Shown piece after piece: positions 25,386 to 36,816 of a stretch of 64,000 nucleotides of DNA; position 1 is the first letter of the stretch; every line of letters begins with the position of its first letter. This DNA is from Morchella semilibera (lineage: Eukaryota; Ascomycota; Pezizomycetes; Pezizales; Morchellaceae): contig WBVU01000011.1 of NCBI GenBank assembly GCA_009192285.1, forward strand, positions 558,001 to 622,000. Direction: 5' to 3'. The notes below the pieces were generated by a model. The model saw nothing but the letters and a program-made list of their open reading frames with translations. It made no database searches and was not told where the DNA came from. Made by a program: the position numbers and the translations under genes.

Positions 25386-25470
25386 CAAGTAGTGTTTGCA
25401 ATAATCCTGGAGAATTTTTCTGCAATACTCTGGTAAACATTCGACAGTTTCAACCTCTCAATTATTAAAA

Positions 25471-26549
25471 ATGTTTGTCGAATTGTCGGTCGTGAAGACC
25501 ATCTACCTGCTCATCGCAAGCTCATTCCTTGCCCAGCCGGTACTATCGTCGGATAGGGACGATGAAGTTCTTCTCTGGCTTGACTTTGACGGCACAATCG
25601 CTACGAATGAGGCTTTCGAGACACTGGTGCTTTCTGCATACGATTCCATGACCATCGAAGAAGCAGCGCAATTCCCGCCTTGGAGGTAATTTAAAATATT
25701 CCAGACTCCGGGCGTATATACGTGCGGGCTAACTCGCACCGGAACTTTAGCTATTATGGTGATGTCTATTACGCCGAATATCTTGATTTTGTCGACAACT
25801 ATGGGCCCCGCAATGGCATCTCCGCAGAGATTGTCTACCGTTCCTCTCCCGGGCTCCACAAGGTCGAATCGGACTCTTTTGACCGTGTTGCGGCATCTGG
25901 GATCGCAGAGTACATCAAATTCCCCGTCCTCCAGAAAGCCGCTGCTGCGGTGACCATTCGCGAGGGATTCTGGAAGATGGTCGCGTCGTCACTAGAGTGC
26001 GACATCACACCGCGCATCGCATCCCTCAACTGGAGCGTCCGCTGGATCCGCCAGGTTCTCCGGGAGGACCTCAAGAGGATGCGTGCCAACGCTACTGCAG
26101 AGGAGCACAGGTGGCTTAGACCCGACCTCGCCGAGGAAATTGCCATTTACTGCTCCGAGATTCTGCCTGAAGGAGTTGTGAGAGCCAATAAGCTCGACTT
26201 TCCGACCAGATTACACACAGGCAATGACAAAGTAGAACTCATGGCGAGGTTTAAGCCGGATAGAGCGGGTAGGAATGGAAGGGAGGCAAAAAGGGTTATA
26301 TTCTTCGGAGATTCGACAAATGATCTCCCGCCGTTGTGGTTGGAACCTACTACGGTTGGTGTGGTTGCGGGACTGGATAGTGGGATGAACAACACTTTGA
26401 CAAAGTTTGGCATCGGCCTGGTGGAGTTGAATCCGGAGGTGGATGTCCAGGATACGGTTGGAGAGGGCTTTTTGTACCAGACGTATGAATACTTTGCTGT
26501 GGGACCTTGGTTGACCGGGGGAAGGTGTAACAAGAGGGAATACTATTAA
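25471..26549 (+). CDS. HAD-superfamily phosphatase, probably secreted
   Basis: Two exons, 25471-25685 and 25751-26549 (337 aa), joined over a 65-bp intron with a clear CTAAC branch site 15 bp before its AG. The intron falls after PPW and restores a serine codon. HAD motif I is visible as DFDGT (residues 38-42) and motif IV as GDSTND (about 258-263), so an Mg-dependent phosphohydrolase is likely; the substrate is unknown. Fungal relatives I know of include Cto1-like HAD hydrolases, but I claim no orthology. Residues 1-27 look like a signal peptide: a hydrophobic IYLLIASSFLA core, then a small-residue cleavage region ahead of DRDDE. That would place it outside the cell or in the secretory pathway. 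A TATA box precedes it. Four TACATGTA copies follow within 130 bp of the stop. Confidence 0.85.
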
Positions 26550-28237
26550 TATTACATGTAGTATGTAGGTTTTAGATACCAGGATATATGTACATGTATG
26601 GTATGTATATGCTTTTGTAGAGCTTGTAAATACATGTACTTTCATGTGCATCACAGTATATTGTTATATATTATGTACATGTATGGTAGTACTATATATA
26701 ACAGCAGGACGATGTTGGCCGTGTGAATATTAGAGCAAGAGCGTGATTCTCTAGTAGAATTAAGGGCATATCATATGTATACATGTTGTATGTGGTAAAT
26801 CCGCATTGCGTACAATGTGCTTAAGCCTTTAGGTCCCAATGAGAATGTTATAGACGGACTGGCCCGGCTTTACTATGAAGAGTAAAAAAGAGGTGCAGAC
26901 GCCACTCACGCCCAAAACACCCACCGATGACCACCCCTCCGATTCCTGTCCTGATTCATAACTATGTGTACCCCTGGCATATAAGTACATGCGTGTAGTC
27001 TCCATGTATCAGCATCGTGCGAAGTATATATACATGTATGAAGTAGCTTTACTATGTAGCCCCAGACAACAACAAAAAAACCAGGGCAATAAGCAGCCTT
27101 ACAACCACATATAGGTGGAGGATTTCTAAGCTCTTTTGTTGGTGAAGCAACGGGCGAACGAGTGATAATATATGATCCAGTGCATTCCTCCCTTCTCTTT
27201 ACATAGGTAATAGTCTGCCGGGATTTCCAGTCCTGCCTGCGTTAAAAGCACATAAGATTAGGGCACCGAGTAGTATAGTTTGCCTTACCTAGCTGCATCT
27301 CGGCCTCGTTTAGCCTTGTCTTAATTGGACTAATGGGTCATCCAAGTAAGAATTAGGTCTCTCATCCTGGCCTGGACGTACCATTGGTATCATGATTCTG
27401 CAGGAACGCGGCGGGGATCTTTCTAGAGAAATAAAGTTGCATTACGGGTCATGTATCGCAGCATATTACGAACCCATTTGGATAGTTCCAGTGTAGAATG
27501 TATGTATATGTGTACTATTGGTAACTATAATACCAGAAATACAGGAGTTGTCGAACTTGGGAGGGAGAAAAAGGTACATACATGTAAGTAGTTATGGTAG
27601 TATAAATTCAAGACTCGCCCGGCAAGGTACTAGGGTACCCCACGACGAGGTATATTGAATTCCTATCTCCTATTCCATGGGCGCTAGTTGCTGATTTGTA
27701 GTATATACATGTATGTATGAAAGGTATTGTTTAGTCACACGGTATCACTCGTCTAAAAGTTTGGCTCTCGGCATGCAACCCGAAGGTTATGGCAAGATCT
27801 TACCCTGTGCCGGAGACACAGCAAATCTTCCTCCCAAAAGAAATAAGAAAATAAGGACATAACAGACTAAATAAAACCAGAGGGAGGGAGAAAAAAAATG
27901 CACATTCGACCTAGGCCTTTCCTCTTGCCCTACCTTCTCTAAATTGACCGTAAAGGACTCCCTCGATTTTACTTTGGTCTGTCCTGGAATCTAAAAAAAA
28001 ATCGCTTTTCCCAAATTCCAAAGCACCCGGTTCTCTCTGTAATTGTCCAACCCCCGTTTGTGCTGAACTTTAGGCGGGTTTTCTTATGGTTTCCGAAAGC
28101 TTTATTTAACGTACTTTACAATAAATTGTAGATACACTTACTTACAACAAGGCAGCATGTATAAATTTGAGGTGGGCTCTGGAAGACTTATGGCGAACTT
28201 GCATTACCGGAACCACCAATTTATCTGTGAAATTTGG
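26550..28237. other. Convergent spacer, HAD/JmjC genes
   Basis: No gene seen in 1.7 kb. TACATGTA occurs at 26553, 26591, 26631, 26676, 27031, 27579 and 27706, that is, seven copies between two 3' ends. Confidence 0.6.
26553..26683. repeat. Cluster of four TACATGTA palindromes after HAD stop
   Basis: Copies start at 26553, 26591, 26631 and 26676, spaced 38-45 bp apart. The first begins three bases after the HAD-gene stop codon, so all four are probably in its 3' UTR. As transcribed RNA each could form only a very small stem; as DNA each is a palindromic site. Confidence 0.8.
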
Positions 28238-29134
28238 TTAGTCTCGCGAGGTTTCCCACGCATAGGATGTGAGAAAACTTACGGAAACGCTGTTCCCAAT
28301 CCCGTCGCCGATTCCATTGACGGCATGCCACCATCCCTTTGGGATAAATATTCCATCACCACACCCAACCTCAGTTTCGAAACCATGAGCCTCAAATTCC
28401 GTTAATCTATCCCCCCATACAACTTGATCTATCCTATCCTTATTTTCCCCCACCATCATTTCGTCTCCCGTTCGAAATGAGATGTCTCCTCCCCGGTGAT
28501 ACACACCCATCATCTCTCGCCCTATTGCAGGCGGGAAAAGGCGGATCTTCTTCCTCCCCGCCAACTGAACGAAAAGGTTAGGGTTTGGGTCCTTATGAAG
28601 TGGCGTATGTGTCCTTCCACTAAAGCCCATCCAGAGATTTACATCATAGATATCACCCTTACCGGCCTTTTTTACGTACTCCGGCGGTGGCACATACTCC
28701 CGGAGGGCCGGAAAATTTAGGAGAAGCTGCTCTTGCGCGAGATATAACACTGAACGCTCTGAACTATTATCACCAGCAAGGTATTGGAGGAAAACTTCAA
28801 AAGGTAGATATTTCCTATCGAACGTTTCCTTCCCATTATCCAATATTTCAGTGCACTCCAAAGGTACCAGTGTGTCCCAACGGTTTTTCTCTGCGAGGAT
28901 ATCACGGAAGAACTCTATGTTTATCGATTTTTCGGTTTCCGGAAGTAATCTGTGGGGTTTGAACCAGGCTGAGATGGCGGGGATGTCGCAGAAATGCGAC
29001 GGTGGAAAGATGCATGGAAGTTCAGGCTGGAAGTGGGATCTTTGAAATTCTTTGAGTGATGGGGTCTTCAAAACTGGAACAGGCCGGATTGCCTTTGTAG
29101 CATTCTGAAATAATAATCGGAGGCTTGGTTTCAT
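28238..29134 (-). CDS. JmjC/cupin-like Fe(II)/2-oxoglutarate oxygenase
   Basis: Single-exon gene of 298 aa. The cupin-type fold is supported by the metal-binding triad: HKD (His180, Asp182) in THTPLHKDPNPNLFVQL, and His270 in GIFIPKGWWHAV. KKIRLFPP follows the first strand, as in JmjC/cupin_8 proteins of the FIH/JMJD5 type that hydroxylate proteins or RNA. There is no PHD, chromo or other histone-reader domain, so a histone demethylase role is not indicated. The upstream in-frame codon is TTG; I take the ATG at 29134. The N-terminus (MKPSLRLLFQNATKAIRP) is basic and free of acids for 26 residues and could be a mitochondrial presequence. It is divergent from the PhoD-like gene, with 566 bp between starts. 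The substrate is unknown. Confidence 0.85.
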   Translation of the reverse strand: MKPSLRLLFQNATKAIRPVPVLKTPSLKEFQRSHFQPELPCIFPPSHFCDIPAISAWFKPHRLLPETEKSINIEFFRDILAEKNRWDTLVPLECTEILDNGKETFDRKYLPFEVFLQYLAGDNSSERSVLYLAQEQLLLNFPALREYVPPPEYVKKAGKGDIYDVNLWMGFSGRTHTPLHKDPNPNLFVQLAGRKKIRLFPPAIGREMMGVYHRGGDISFRTGDEMMVGENKDRIDQVVWGDRLTEFEAHGFETEVGCGDGIFIPKGWWHAVNGIGDGIGNSVSVSFLTSYAWETSRD

Positions 29135-29700
29135 CGGCGCAACAAATGTTAAATGCAAAGCTTGAACGATCGTTTTGGTGGGTGACGTCGTTAATTTAAC
29201 GATGTGATCCTAATGTATACTTATGTATGTACAAATTTTAAATCTCCCGAAAGACCCAAGCTGGCGGCACAAAGGCAGGGATTTACATGCCTTACTAATC
29301 ACAAAATAGCAAGGGGTTGCCGAATGACGTCGCAAACCACGTTCTTTCTTGCGATATTCAGGGTTTCCAAGACCATCCCAGGAAATCCAAGTGCTATCTT
29401 ATGCATGTTCGCTGCCCAAAGACTTTCCGAGTTCGGCTACCCACTCAATGAGCACCTCGGACGACTATTCAAGCGTACGAATCCAGGTGCCATTAGGGTC
29501 TTAGACGCATCAGACATACTAACATGATTCACGTGAATACCGTCTTGGATGTTTTAGGAGTCGAAGGCGCAAACCCTACAAAATGCTCTCAATCTCCCTT
29601 TATTTTGGGGGCCACTCTATGATCTACACTGAAACTCGCGCTCTGTCCTCAGCTAACCAAAGATACTCTACACAACTGCCAAATACTATCATCAACGTCA
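29135..29700. other. Divergent promoter region, JmjC/PhoD genes
   Basis: 566 bp between two divergent start codons, presumably holding both promoters. I see no TATA box and no repeat. The short open frame at 29204-29527 (+) has no recognisable feature. Confidence 0.5.
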
Positions 29701-31810
29701 ATGGCAGCAACCAAACCTAATGCCCCAGAAGGCCCTTCAGTAATTCCACCAGTGCACTTGAATAATACATTTCTAAGCTCTTCATTAGCTCCAGAAACTC
29801 CAGTCACTCTTAGGCCAGCATTGAAATGCGGCCCTCTTATTCGTTATCACGGCACAGATTACTCAACTAATCCTGCGCGTCCTCTATGGCGTGGTAGTGT
29901 TCTTGTTGTAACTCAATCAGAATGTACCCCAACATTTCGAGTACAGGTAGGCTCGGAACAATATAACGGGGGAGCACTGTCTCCTGGGTCGAGGTTGTTC
30001 GGCGAGCGTGGGAGAGCATTCTGGAGATATGCGATTGAGGTTGGAATGGTGGAGGAGGAGCAGAAAGTGGAATATATCGTCGATTTTGGCAGAGCTGGGG
30101 AGCTGAAGAGAGCTTTTTGGATTCCAGGAAAGGACGACAGTATGAGAATAATGGTGAGAAACCCTAATATTTGCCGTAGACAATTTGAGTTGAGTTGGAA
30201 CTAATAGCTGTGATGTAGTTCCATTCGTGTAATGGTAGGTTTGCTAGCTTTGGATTGGAGTAACGTAACCTTATTAAATATTTGCAGGTTTCTCTGTTGG
30301 TAGTAACGAGTCCGAATATTCTGGCCCTGCTCTCTGGAACGATGTCCTCCGTGTTCATTCCAAACACCCCTTTCATGTTTCAATCGGCGGCGGTGACCAG
30401 ATATACAATGATGGGGTCCGAGTCACTGGCCCGCTTAAGCCCTGGGCTAGCCTCTCAAGTGCCTCAAAGAAACGCGCCTATCAGTGGACCGAGCAGCTCG
30501 AAGATGATATAGACGAATGGTACTTCAACAACTACGTTGATTGGTACAGTACTGCGCCTTATTCACACGCAAACTCACAGATACCGTCCGTAAACATATG
30601 GGATGACCACGATATCATTGATGGGTATGGTAGCTACACGGACCATTTCATGAGCTGCCCCGTATTTAAAGGCGTTGGGAGAGTTGCGAAGAAATACTAT
30701 ATGCTTTTCCAGCACCATACGCCGCCAGGTGGAGAAGAGAAAGAGGACCCTTGCTGGATTATTGGGAAAACCCCTGGGAGATATATCGGGGAAGCATCGA
30801 GATCTGTGTACACAAGATTGGGTAAAAGAATTGGTTTCGTCGGAGTCGATGCAAGAACTGAAAGAACAAGACATATGATCAACGAGCCTGAAACCTACAA
30901 CCAGATCTTTGAGAGGATGAACCATGAGGTCGAACTAGCAGCAGGTGATATTCGTCACATGATCATTCTACTCGGCGTACCCATCGCGTACCCGCGTCTT
31001 GTTTGGCTTGAGAACATCATTCAATCTCCCCTCTTCGGATTTATACGCTTCCTCAACAAGCGGTTTGGAGCAGCTGGAGCTATTTTCAATAAGTTTGATG
31101 GGCAAGTTGATATCCTCGACGATTTAGACGACCATTATTGTGCAAGACCACACAAGGATGAACGCAATGCATTCTTGCTCCGTCTGCAGCAGTTTTCGCT
31201 GGAGAAACAAGTGAGGGTGACGATGCTGAGCGGGGATGTGCATCTGGCAGCAATTGGAAGGTTTTATTCGAAGCCAGCACTGAGTATACCGACAACCAAC
31301 GACCATCGGTACATGGTGAATATCATTTCTAGCGCCATCACAAATAAGCCACCACCGGAAGCGGTCAGCAATATTTTGGCTAAAAGAAACAAGCTTCATC
31401 ACCTGGATGACTCTACCGATGAGCAACTCCTCGATTTCTTCAACAAGGATGTTTACGGAAAGCCTCGTTTGAAGAATATGAATACAATGCCATCGAGGAA
31501 CTATTCTGTTATTACAGAATCCCCGATCTCACTCAATGGCTCATCACCTGACGACACCGCTAAGATTGGTAGTGCTCATCCAGAATCTGGGGTTGGCGGG
31601 AAGCCTAAAAGAAAGAAAACAAACAATATAGGCGCTGGCGAGGAAGGAGCAGGTGCGGAACATCCAGCAGCAACCGCAGAGAAAGTTGTAGAAACCATCC
31701 CGGGCGCATTAAATGTTGCCATAAGGGTTGAGATAGACAAAAGTAAGCCTGGCGGGGAGACATTCAAGTATGGATTTACTAGTAAGCTATCCTCCCCCCT
31801 CAATACCTAA
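29701..31810 (+). CDS. PhoD-like phosphatase
   Basis: Metal-dependent phosphatase-like protein of the large fungal PhoD-like family (663 aa). Exons 29701-30153, 30219-30234 and 30288-31810; introns of 65 and 53 bp. Exon 2 is only 16 nt and encodes FHSCN, completing DSMRIM-FHSCN-GFSVGSNESEY, a conserved stretch in this family. Metal-site motifs are GGGDQIYND (residues 190-198), WDDHDIIDGYG (261-271) and MLSGDVHLAAIG (469-480), as in PhoD/calcineurin-like phosphoesterases. There is no signal peptide or membrane segment, so it is probably cytosolic, unlike secreted bacterial PhoD. The last 90 residues are Ser/Pro/Lys-rich. The physiological substrate is unknown. The ATG context (TCAATGG) is good. 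Confidence 0.88.
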
Positions 31811-34037
31811 CTAGACATATATTCTCTCCGCGGAGTTATATCTTCTTTGAAACCCTGCTAACTGGTCGTGTGCCTCAAATAAAGTTCCCGCTTTGGAGGC
31901 ATACAGTCTTCCTCCGCTATAACGAACATGCATATTGAAAATTTTTCGTTCGATACAGCAGATTATTCGGTACAGCAGATAAAATTCTGCCATTTTTCTA
32001 TGTGAAATTGAAGTTCGGGTCACCAAGACCTGTTTGTAATAGCAGATTTGTGGCTTTATTGGCATTCGGTATAGCAGAGGTAGACTGTACACATAAAGGT
32101 CTTCCTTCTTCTCATATCGGATAACTCGGATGAAGAGTGGACAATGCCAGTCACAAGTACATGCATTTAATATCATTAAATATATTTCAAGTTTAGGGGG
32201 AAGGGAGGAGGCTTTGGTTAAAACCACGCATTTAATGTATAATAAAGTAGACGGGCATCTGGGATCATACGTTCAAGTATGGCAAACCCCGTCTACCAGC
32301 CTCTCTTGTCCTGGATCAACTATCTATACCTACAAAAACATTATAATGTACCCGAAGACCGTGTAGTTGATAGTTGTGTGTCTATCATTGGCTTACGAAG
32401 CAAACCAGGATAAGCCTGCTTCATTGACTCGATTACTTGGGCAGCGGACGGGTTCTTGACATCGGAGCATGGGCCGCATGCCTCACCGTTACATATAGTA
32501 CTCTAGTCAAAGAGTTATACTAGGGTTAGAATCATCCGCTACTGTGTAGTGTAGCGTAGAGATTGTAGTCCTTACAGAGGCAACTGCAGATACTTAATAT
32601 AAATATATGTAACTACATGTACTGACTTGCATTCTAAGTTTCGTTAAACGAGGCGCTTAGTAGGTGAGCGTGAGTTAATACCCAAGCTCTAAACTCCTTC
32701 GTTAGGTCACGTCACTTTTGGAGGTCTCTATAAATTATATATAGGCAGGGATACCCTATGTATGCGGAAGCAACCCTTCTTGGAACAAATATTCCAGCAT
32801 ACAGGCACCATCTGATTTTATTTGGGGTGGGGGGCTACTAAACGTGCAATACCTGGATATCACTGCTGGTGGGGGATAAGATAAAAGTGTTGATGTGCGG
32901 GACATCCGCTTTCGATCATGTATCAAATGGCTGGGGTTTCTCAATCCCCTGTTTTGAACCCACCACCATGATGCACGCCTACGCGTATTTTCCACATCTG
33001 TAAATCCTGCAAACATCCACCACTATTATAGATTGGTCATGAAATCTACTTTGTACCTCCTGAGAAGAGATCATTAGGAAACTTGGCTATATGTAAGTAG
33101 TTTAAGCCAATTATTTTTGAAACAGAAGGGGATTGAGGCTTGCCAAGTATGCAAGTCTGTAGCCAAATATTAAGAAAGATACTGGCCCGGTTTTCTCCCG
33201 CCCTGCCCCGCCCCATGTAGCACTCGCTAAGTCTTAGGCCTGTCAGCGATTAAGCCAAGCTTGGGGGCATCACGAACAATTATACCTGCACTGCATGTAT
33301 GTGCAATTTGAGAGTGCATTTTTTGTCAACCATGATCCCGCATGAGGACGAGGAGGAGCGAATGATAAAAATCCCCACTTCGGCGTCCCCGAATATTTCG
33401 GCATCACCGAAACGACATGTAATACTTGTAGGTGTTATTGTTACCGGCTGGGGAAGTCAAGAGTGCCATCCGAATTGTATGTACATACTTTGTATGTAAA
33501 CTCGCTTTAGCATGATTTAAATGGCGAAGGAAATGTCAGCAATTCGCGGGGGTTTTCCAATCCCAGTCGCAGATCCCCACGGCATCCAAGACTGTAGCTG
33601 TTTCACTAGCCTGCACAGTCGGGTTCAGGGTTTGTTCCACAACGGACCAAATTTATACAGGGTGGTATCTACTTAGCTGCATCGCTAGTATAAGAACTGC
33701 GACTTTCCAGGCTCCGTGCAACGTGCTGATTACCTTGAGTGCGAAGGAATCAAGACTTTGCTTTATGATAAGGTAAGGATGTGTCTGCATCGCCATTTTC
33801 CAATCTGCCGCTTCAGCCAAGAATAAAAAGGAAGTTTAGTTAACGACTTTGTAGCAGAAGTACATATAAAGGAAATACCCTATATATTGCTTAAACCCAA
33901 TCATACAACTATTTATACAGTCTTGATAAACTGAAACATAAATAACTAAACCAGGAAGAACTACAATCGACAACCGAAAAACCCGATACAATACGCCATG
34001 CTTGACAAAAACGCCCTTAAGATATCCGAATACATGA
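31811..34037. other. Convergent spacer, PhoD/Zn2Cys6 genes
   Basis: 2.2 kb between 3' ends. One TACATGTA at 32614. The open frames (up to 138 codons, minus strand, 31811-32227) have no recognisable features. I see no gene here. Confidence 0.55.
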
Positions 34038-36816
34038 TCAATAAAAGTGGAAGTGTTCATCGTAATCAGGGACCCAGGTCTGAGAATCGTCGAGCGCCTC
34101 CATCGCTTCGGTTTCGAGGATACTCATCAACTCACTCTGTTGCTGCTGTTGGTTGAGTACTCTATGGTCGTGGGGACCTGAAACCGGCTGTTGGGTTGGG
34201 GCACCTGCCACTAATGGGCTGCTGGTTGGGACAGGCATTGTATGTTGTGGAAAGGTGTTTGCGGGGTCCCAGGTCCCTACGAATGCTGGAATTGTGTGGC
34301 GCCCCGCAGTGCCTGGTCCATTTCCAAAAACACCGTACATCGGATGAGGGTTGAACATCATATCCTGCACATGGTGGGGGACTTCTGGCGCGCTTCTAAT
34401 CGGGTTATTTTCGAAAAATTGTGGCCCCCCGATAAAACTTGCAGCCCAAGAAGCCGCTGGGCTAGGGGTTGATTCTTCTGCGGATTGGACACTTGGAGAG
34501 CTGTTATACGGCGAGGAATGCCGGTAGAATGGCGAAGATTCCTTTGGGGGACTTGGTGAGGTGGCAGTAGAGTGCGATGGTATTGAAGAGTGCGTTGACA
34601 CAGGGGATTTCCCTTGATCTATAGCGTAACTTCGCAGCGCTGCCCGGGCTAGCCTATCAAAAAGATCTGCTGCAGCTTCAGTCCCAGGCCATCTTTCAGC
34701 CAGTACAGTCAACAATGTTAGGCTGATCTCAAAGTTGGATTCGACCTCCTCTTTTGAGTGCAGCTCACGGATCCCCTCATTATACAATGCCCAGATAAGA
34801 GTTAGCGTTGCAGTATATATCTGGTGTAGGTAAACCCAGGTGAATTCTATGGTCTTTTCATCGAACATCTTCTTTTGGAGATGGATTCCTTTAACTGATG
34901 AGTCATAGCATAGTATGGTTGCCTCAAGGGACGGTTGCGGTATCTGTGGAGTTGGGTGGAAAAGGAAGATGCGCATGAGATGATACCTGGTAGGTTAAGT
35001 CAGCCCGGTATCAGAACGCTGTGTCAATCTATTTTACCTATGGTCAAACCTGGAATAAATTGTCAGCTAAGTGCGGAAAGAAGGGAACAAGGAGTAAGAA
35101 CCCTCTGATTTTAACTCACCAATCATAACTCATGCCGCTTCCTTGATCGTTCTGAGGACAGGTCGCTCTCCAATTATCAAGTTTTGCATTCATTTCGTGG
35201 AACCAAGGGTCATCATCACTCTTGGGGTTTTCCCTTGGATTTTGATAAAGAGTTTGTCGGATCTCCGCTTGCAATCTCCTCATTTTAAAAAAGTGCATTG
35301 ATATCAACTTTTTTGGAGATGGGGGCCCAGGCAATATCCCTTCTGCAGTTATGCAAGCATCATCAACAGTCTCGTAAAATCCAACATCGACGAACGAGTC
35401 TGCTGTAGCGAAGGACGAAGGTCGGCCCAGAACATGCGAGAGGCCATATCTAAGCCGATATCAGTAATTCAACCCTGATAAATGCTTCAAATCATCTGAA
35501 ACCATGACGTTCGCCCAGGCAATCAATGGGTTACATACTCCATAGATGCCAACGACCAAAAGAATCTTCTACGCATGTCCTTGGTTATGCAGTCGAGAGG
35601 AGTTTCGCTTAACATGATTGTTCGTTCTTGATGGTATCCGAGCTGCATACAAAGACGTACAGCAATGCCAACTATATGGTACACCTGTGCACCCAAATCA
35701 GATACTAGGCTCGTACGGGCTTAGTAGATAGTAGTCATTTACCGCCATACGGGTGGGTGTCACTAGAGCATACTGTGCCATGACGAGCAAACATTGGAGT
35801 GTCCGGTGGTCCATTGATTCTAAAACCTCTTCCAGGTGTTCCAACCCTGCTAAGAAATAACTGTCTGCAATAGTGGAATATTGCCGTGAAAGCCTCTGCA
35901 TGCTGATAGCCAGCACCATTTTCAGTTGAAAGTTCTTATAAGGATCTTTTGAACCGGCATATACATCGGCCACATCTTGGATGAATGTTGGTTCATGTAG
36001 AACCGGGAGTTGATAGAGGGCTATATAATGCCTATCAGTGTTTTGAACGATTGGGGAAAGTTGGCCAATAAAAACCTTTTTGACAAAATCGATCAACAAG
36101 TTTGTCAGTAATCTCACGGTTTGGAAGCTTTGTTGCCGGGACAGGACTGTGGTAGTGATCCCCGGGATCTGGACTAGACCGCAACGCATGTCGGAATGTG
36201 CTTCGATGTTGTGTAGTCAAATCTTTGAATGTCTGAGGCCCCAAGTTTCTTTTTGCTGACTCAAGAACTAATCGAGTCACAGTGAACCCATTCGAAGTTC
36301 CAACATATCGTGGCTCCTTGTAATGTTCATAGTCTGCGAAATTTACCATAGCAACCCCCCTTACCAGGTCTTCAACATTGGGTGTCTCAACCTCAAATGT
36401 CAAGGCCTCCCGCATCTTTATTTCCTCCTCCAGGGCCCGAACCTTGGCTTGCAGATGAACAACATAACTTCTAGGTATCGTCTTTTGTTTTGTCGAATCG
36501 AAGAATTCACAGTGCGCCCCACTTCGCTCGCAAGGCCCACACTTTGGTAATCCGGCGTCACAGCGGGTTTTACGCTATGGACAACTGGTAAGAACTTGTG
36601 GCCCAAAACAAATTATGGGTTTCTTACAGTTCTGCATCGTGTGCAAGCTGTTAGAGTATGGTACAGTTTTGGTGGTTCAGAGCCCTCTCCCCGACTACCA
36701 TTCTCGATATTTCCATCTCTGTCACTGCTTTGCCGAGCTTCAATGGAACTCCTTCGATACTCTCTTGCACGCGCCCCCGGAGATTTTCGTGTCCTGTTAG
36801 TTTCCTTCGCTTCCAT
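34038..36816 (-). CDS. Zn2Cys6 transcription factor with fungal MHR domain (A)
   Basis: Fungal-specific regulator, 800 aa in seven exons: 36816-36628, 36574-36076, 36020-35743, 35684-35539, 35449-35120, 35049-35038, 34986-34038. Introns are 51-89 bp and all junctions keep frame. The binuclear zinc cluster is perfect, C-x2-C-x6-C-x6-C-x2-C-x6-C at Cys58, 61, 68, 75, 78 and 85, with RTRKTRCD between. It is interrupted by intron 1, and a coiled-coil-like linker (VVHLQAKVRALEEEIK) follows. The fungal_trans domain shows LPVLHEPTF, LLVMAQYALVTPTR, VRLCMQLGYHQE and RRRFFWSLASMEYGLSHVLG. Exon 6 is only 12 nt and adds FDH before RYHLMRIFLFHP. The C-terminus has Ser/Pro-rich and Gln runs. Target genes are unknown. 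The true start could lie further upstream in the shared promoter. Confidence 0.87.

Larger units (their letters stand above)
22471..25470. other. Divergent spacer, bHLH/HAD genes
   Basis: 3 kb between divergent genes. Near 22.6-23.0 kb there are GGT, GA and GGAGGA repeats, probably the promoter or 5' UTR of the bHLH gene. TACATGTA copies lie at 24164, 24512 and 24538. Open frames (up to 187 codons at 22796-23359) are low-complexity Arg/Glu or Gly-rich and not credible. No gene is supported. Confidence 0.5.
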
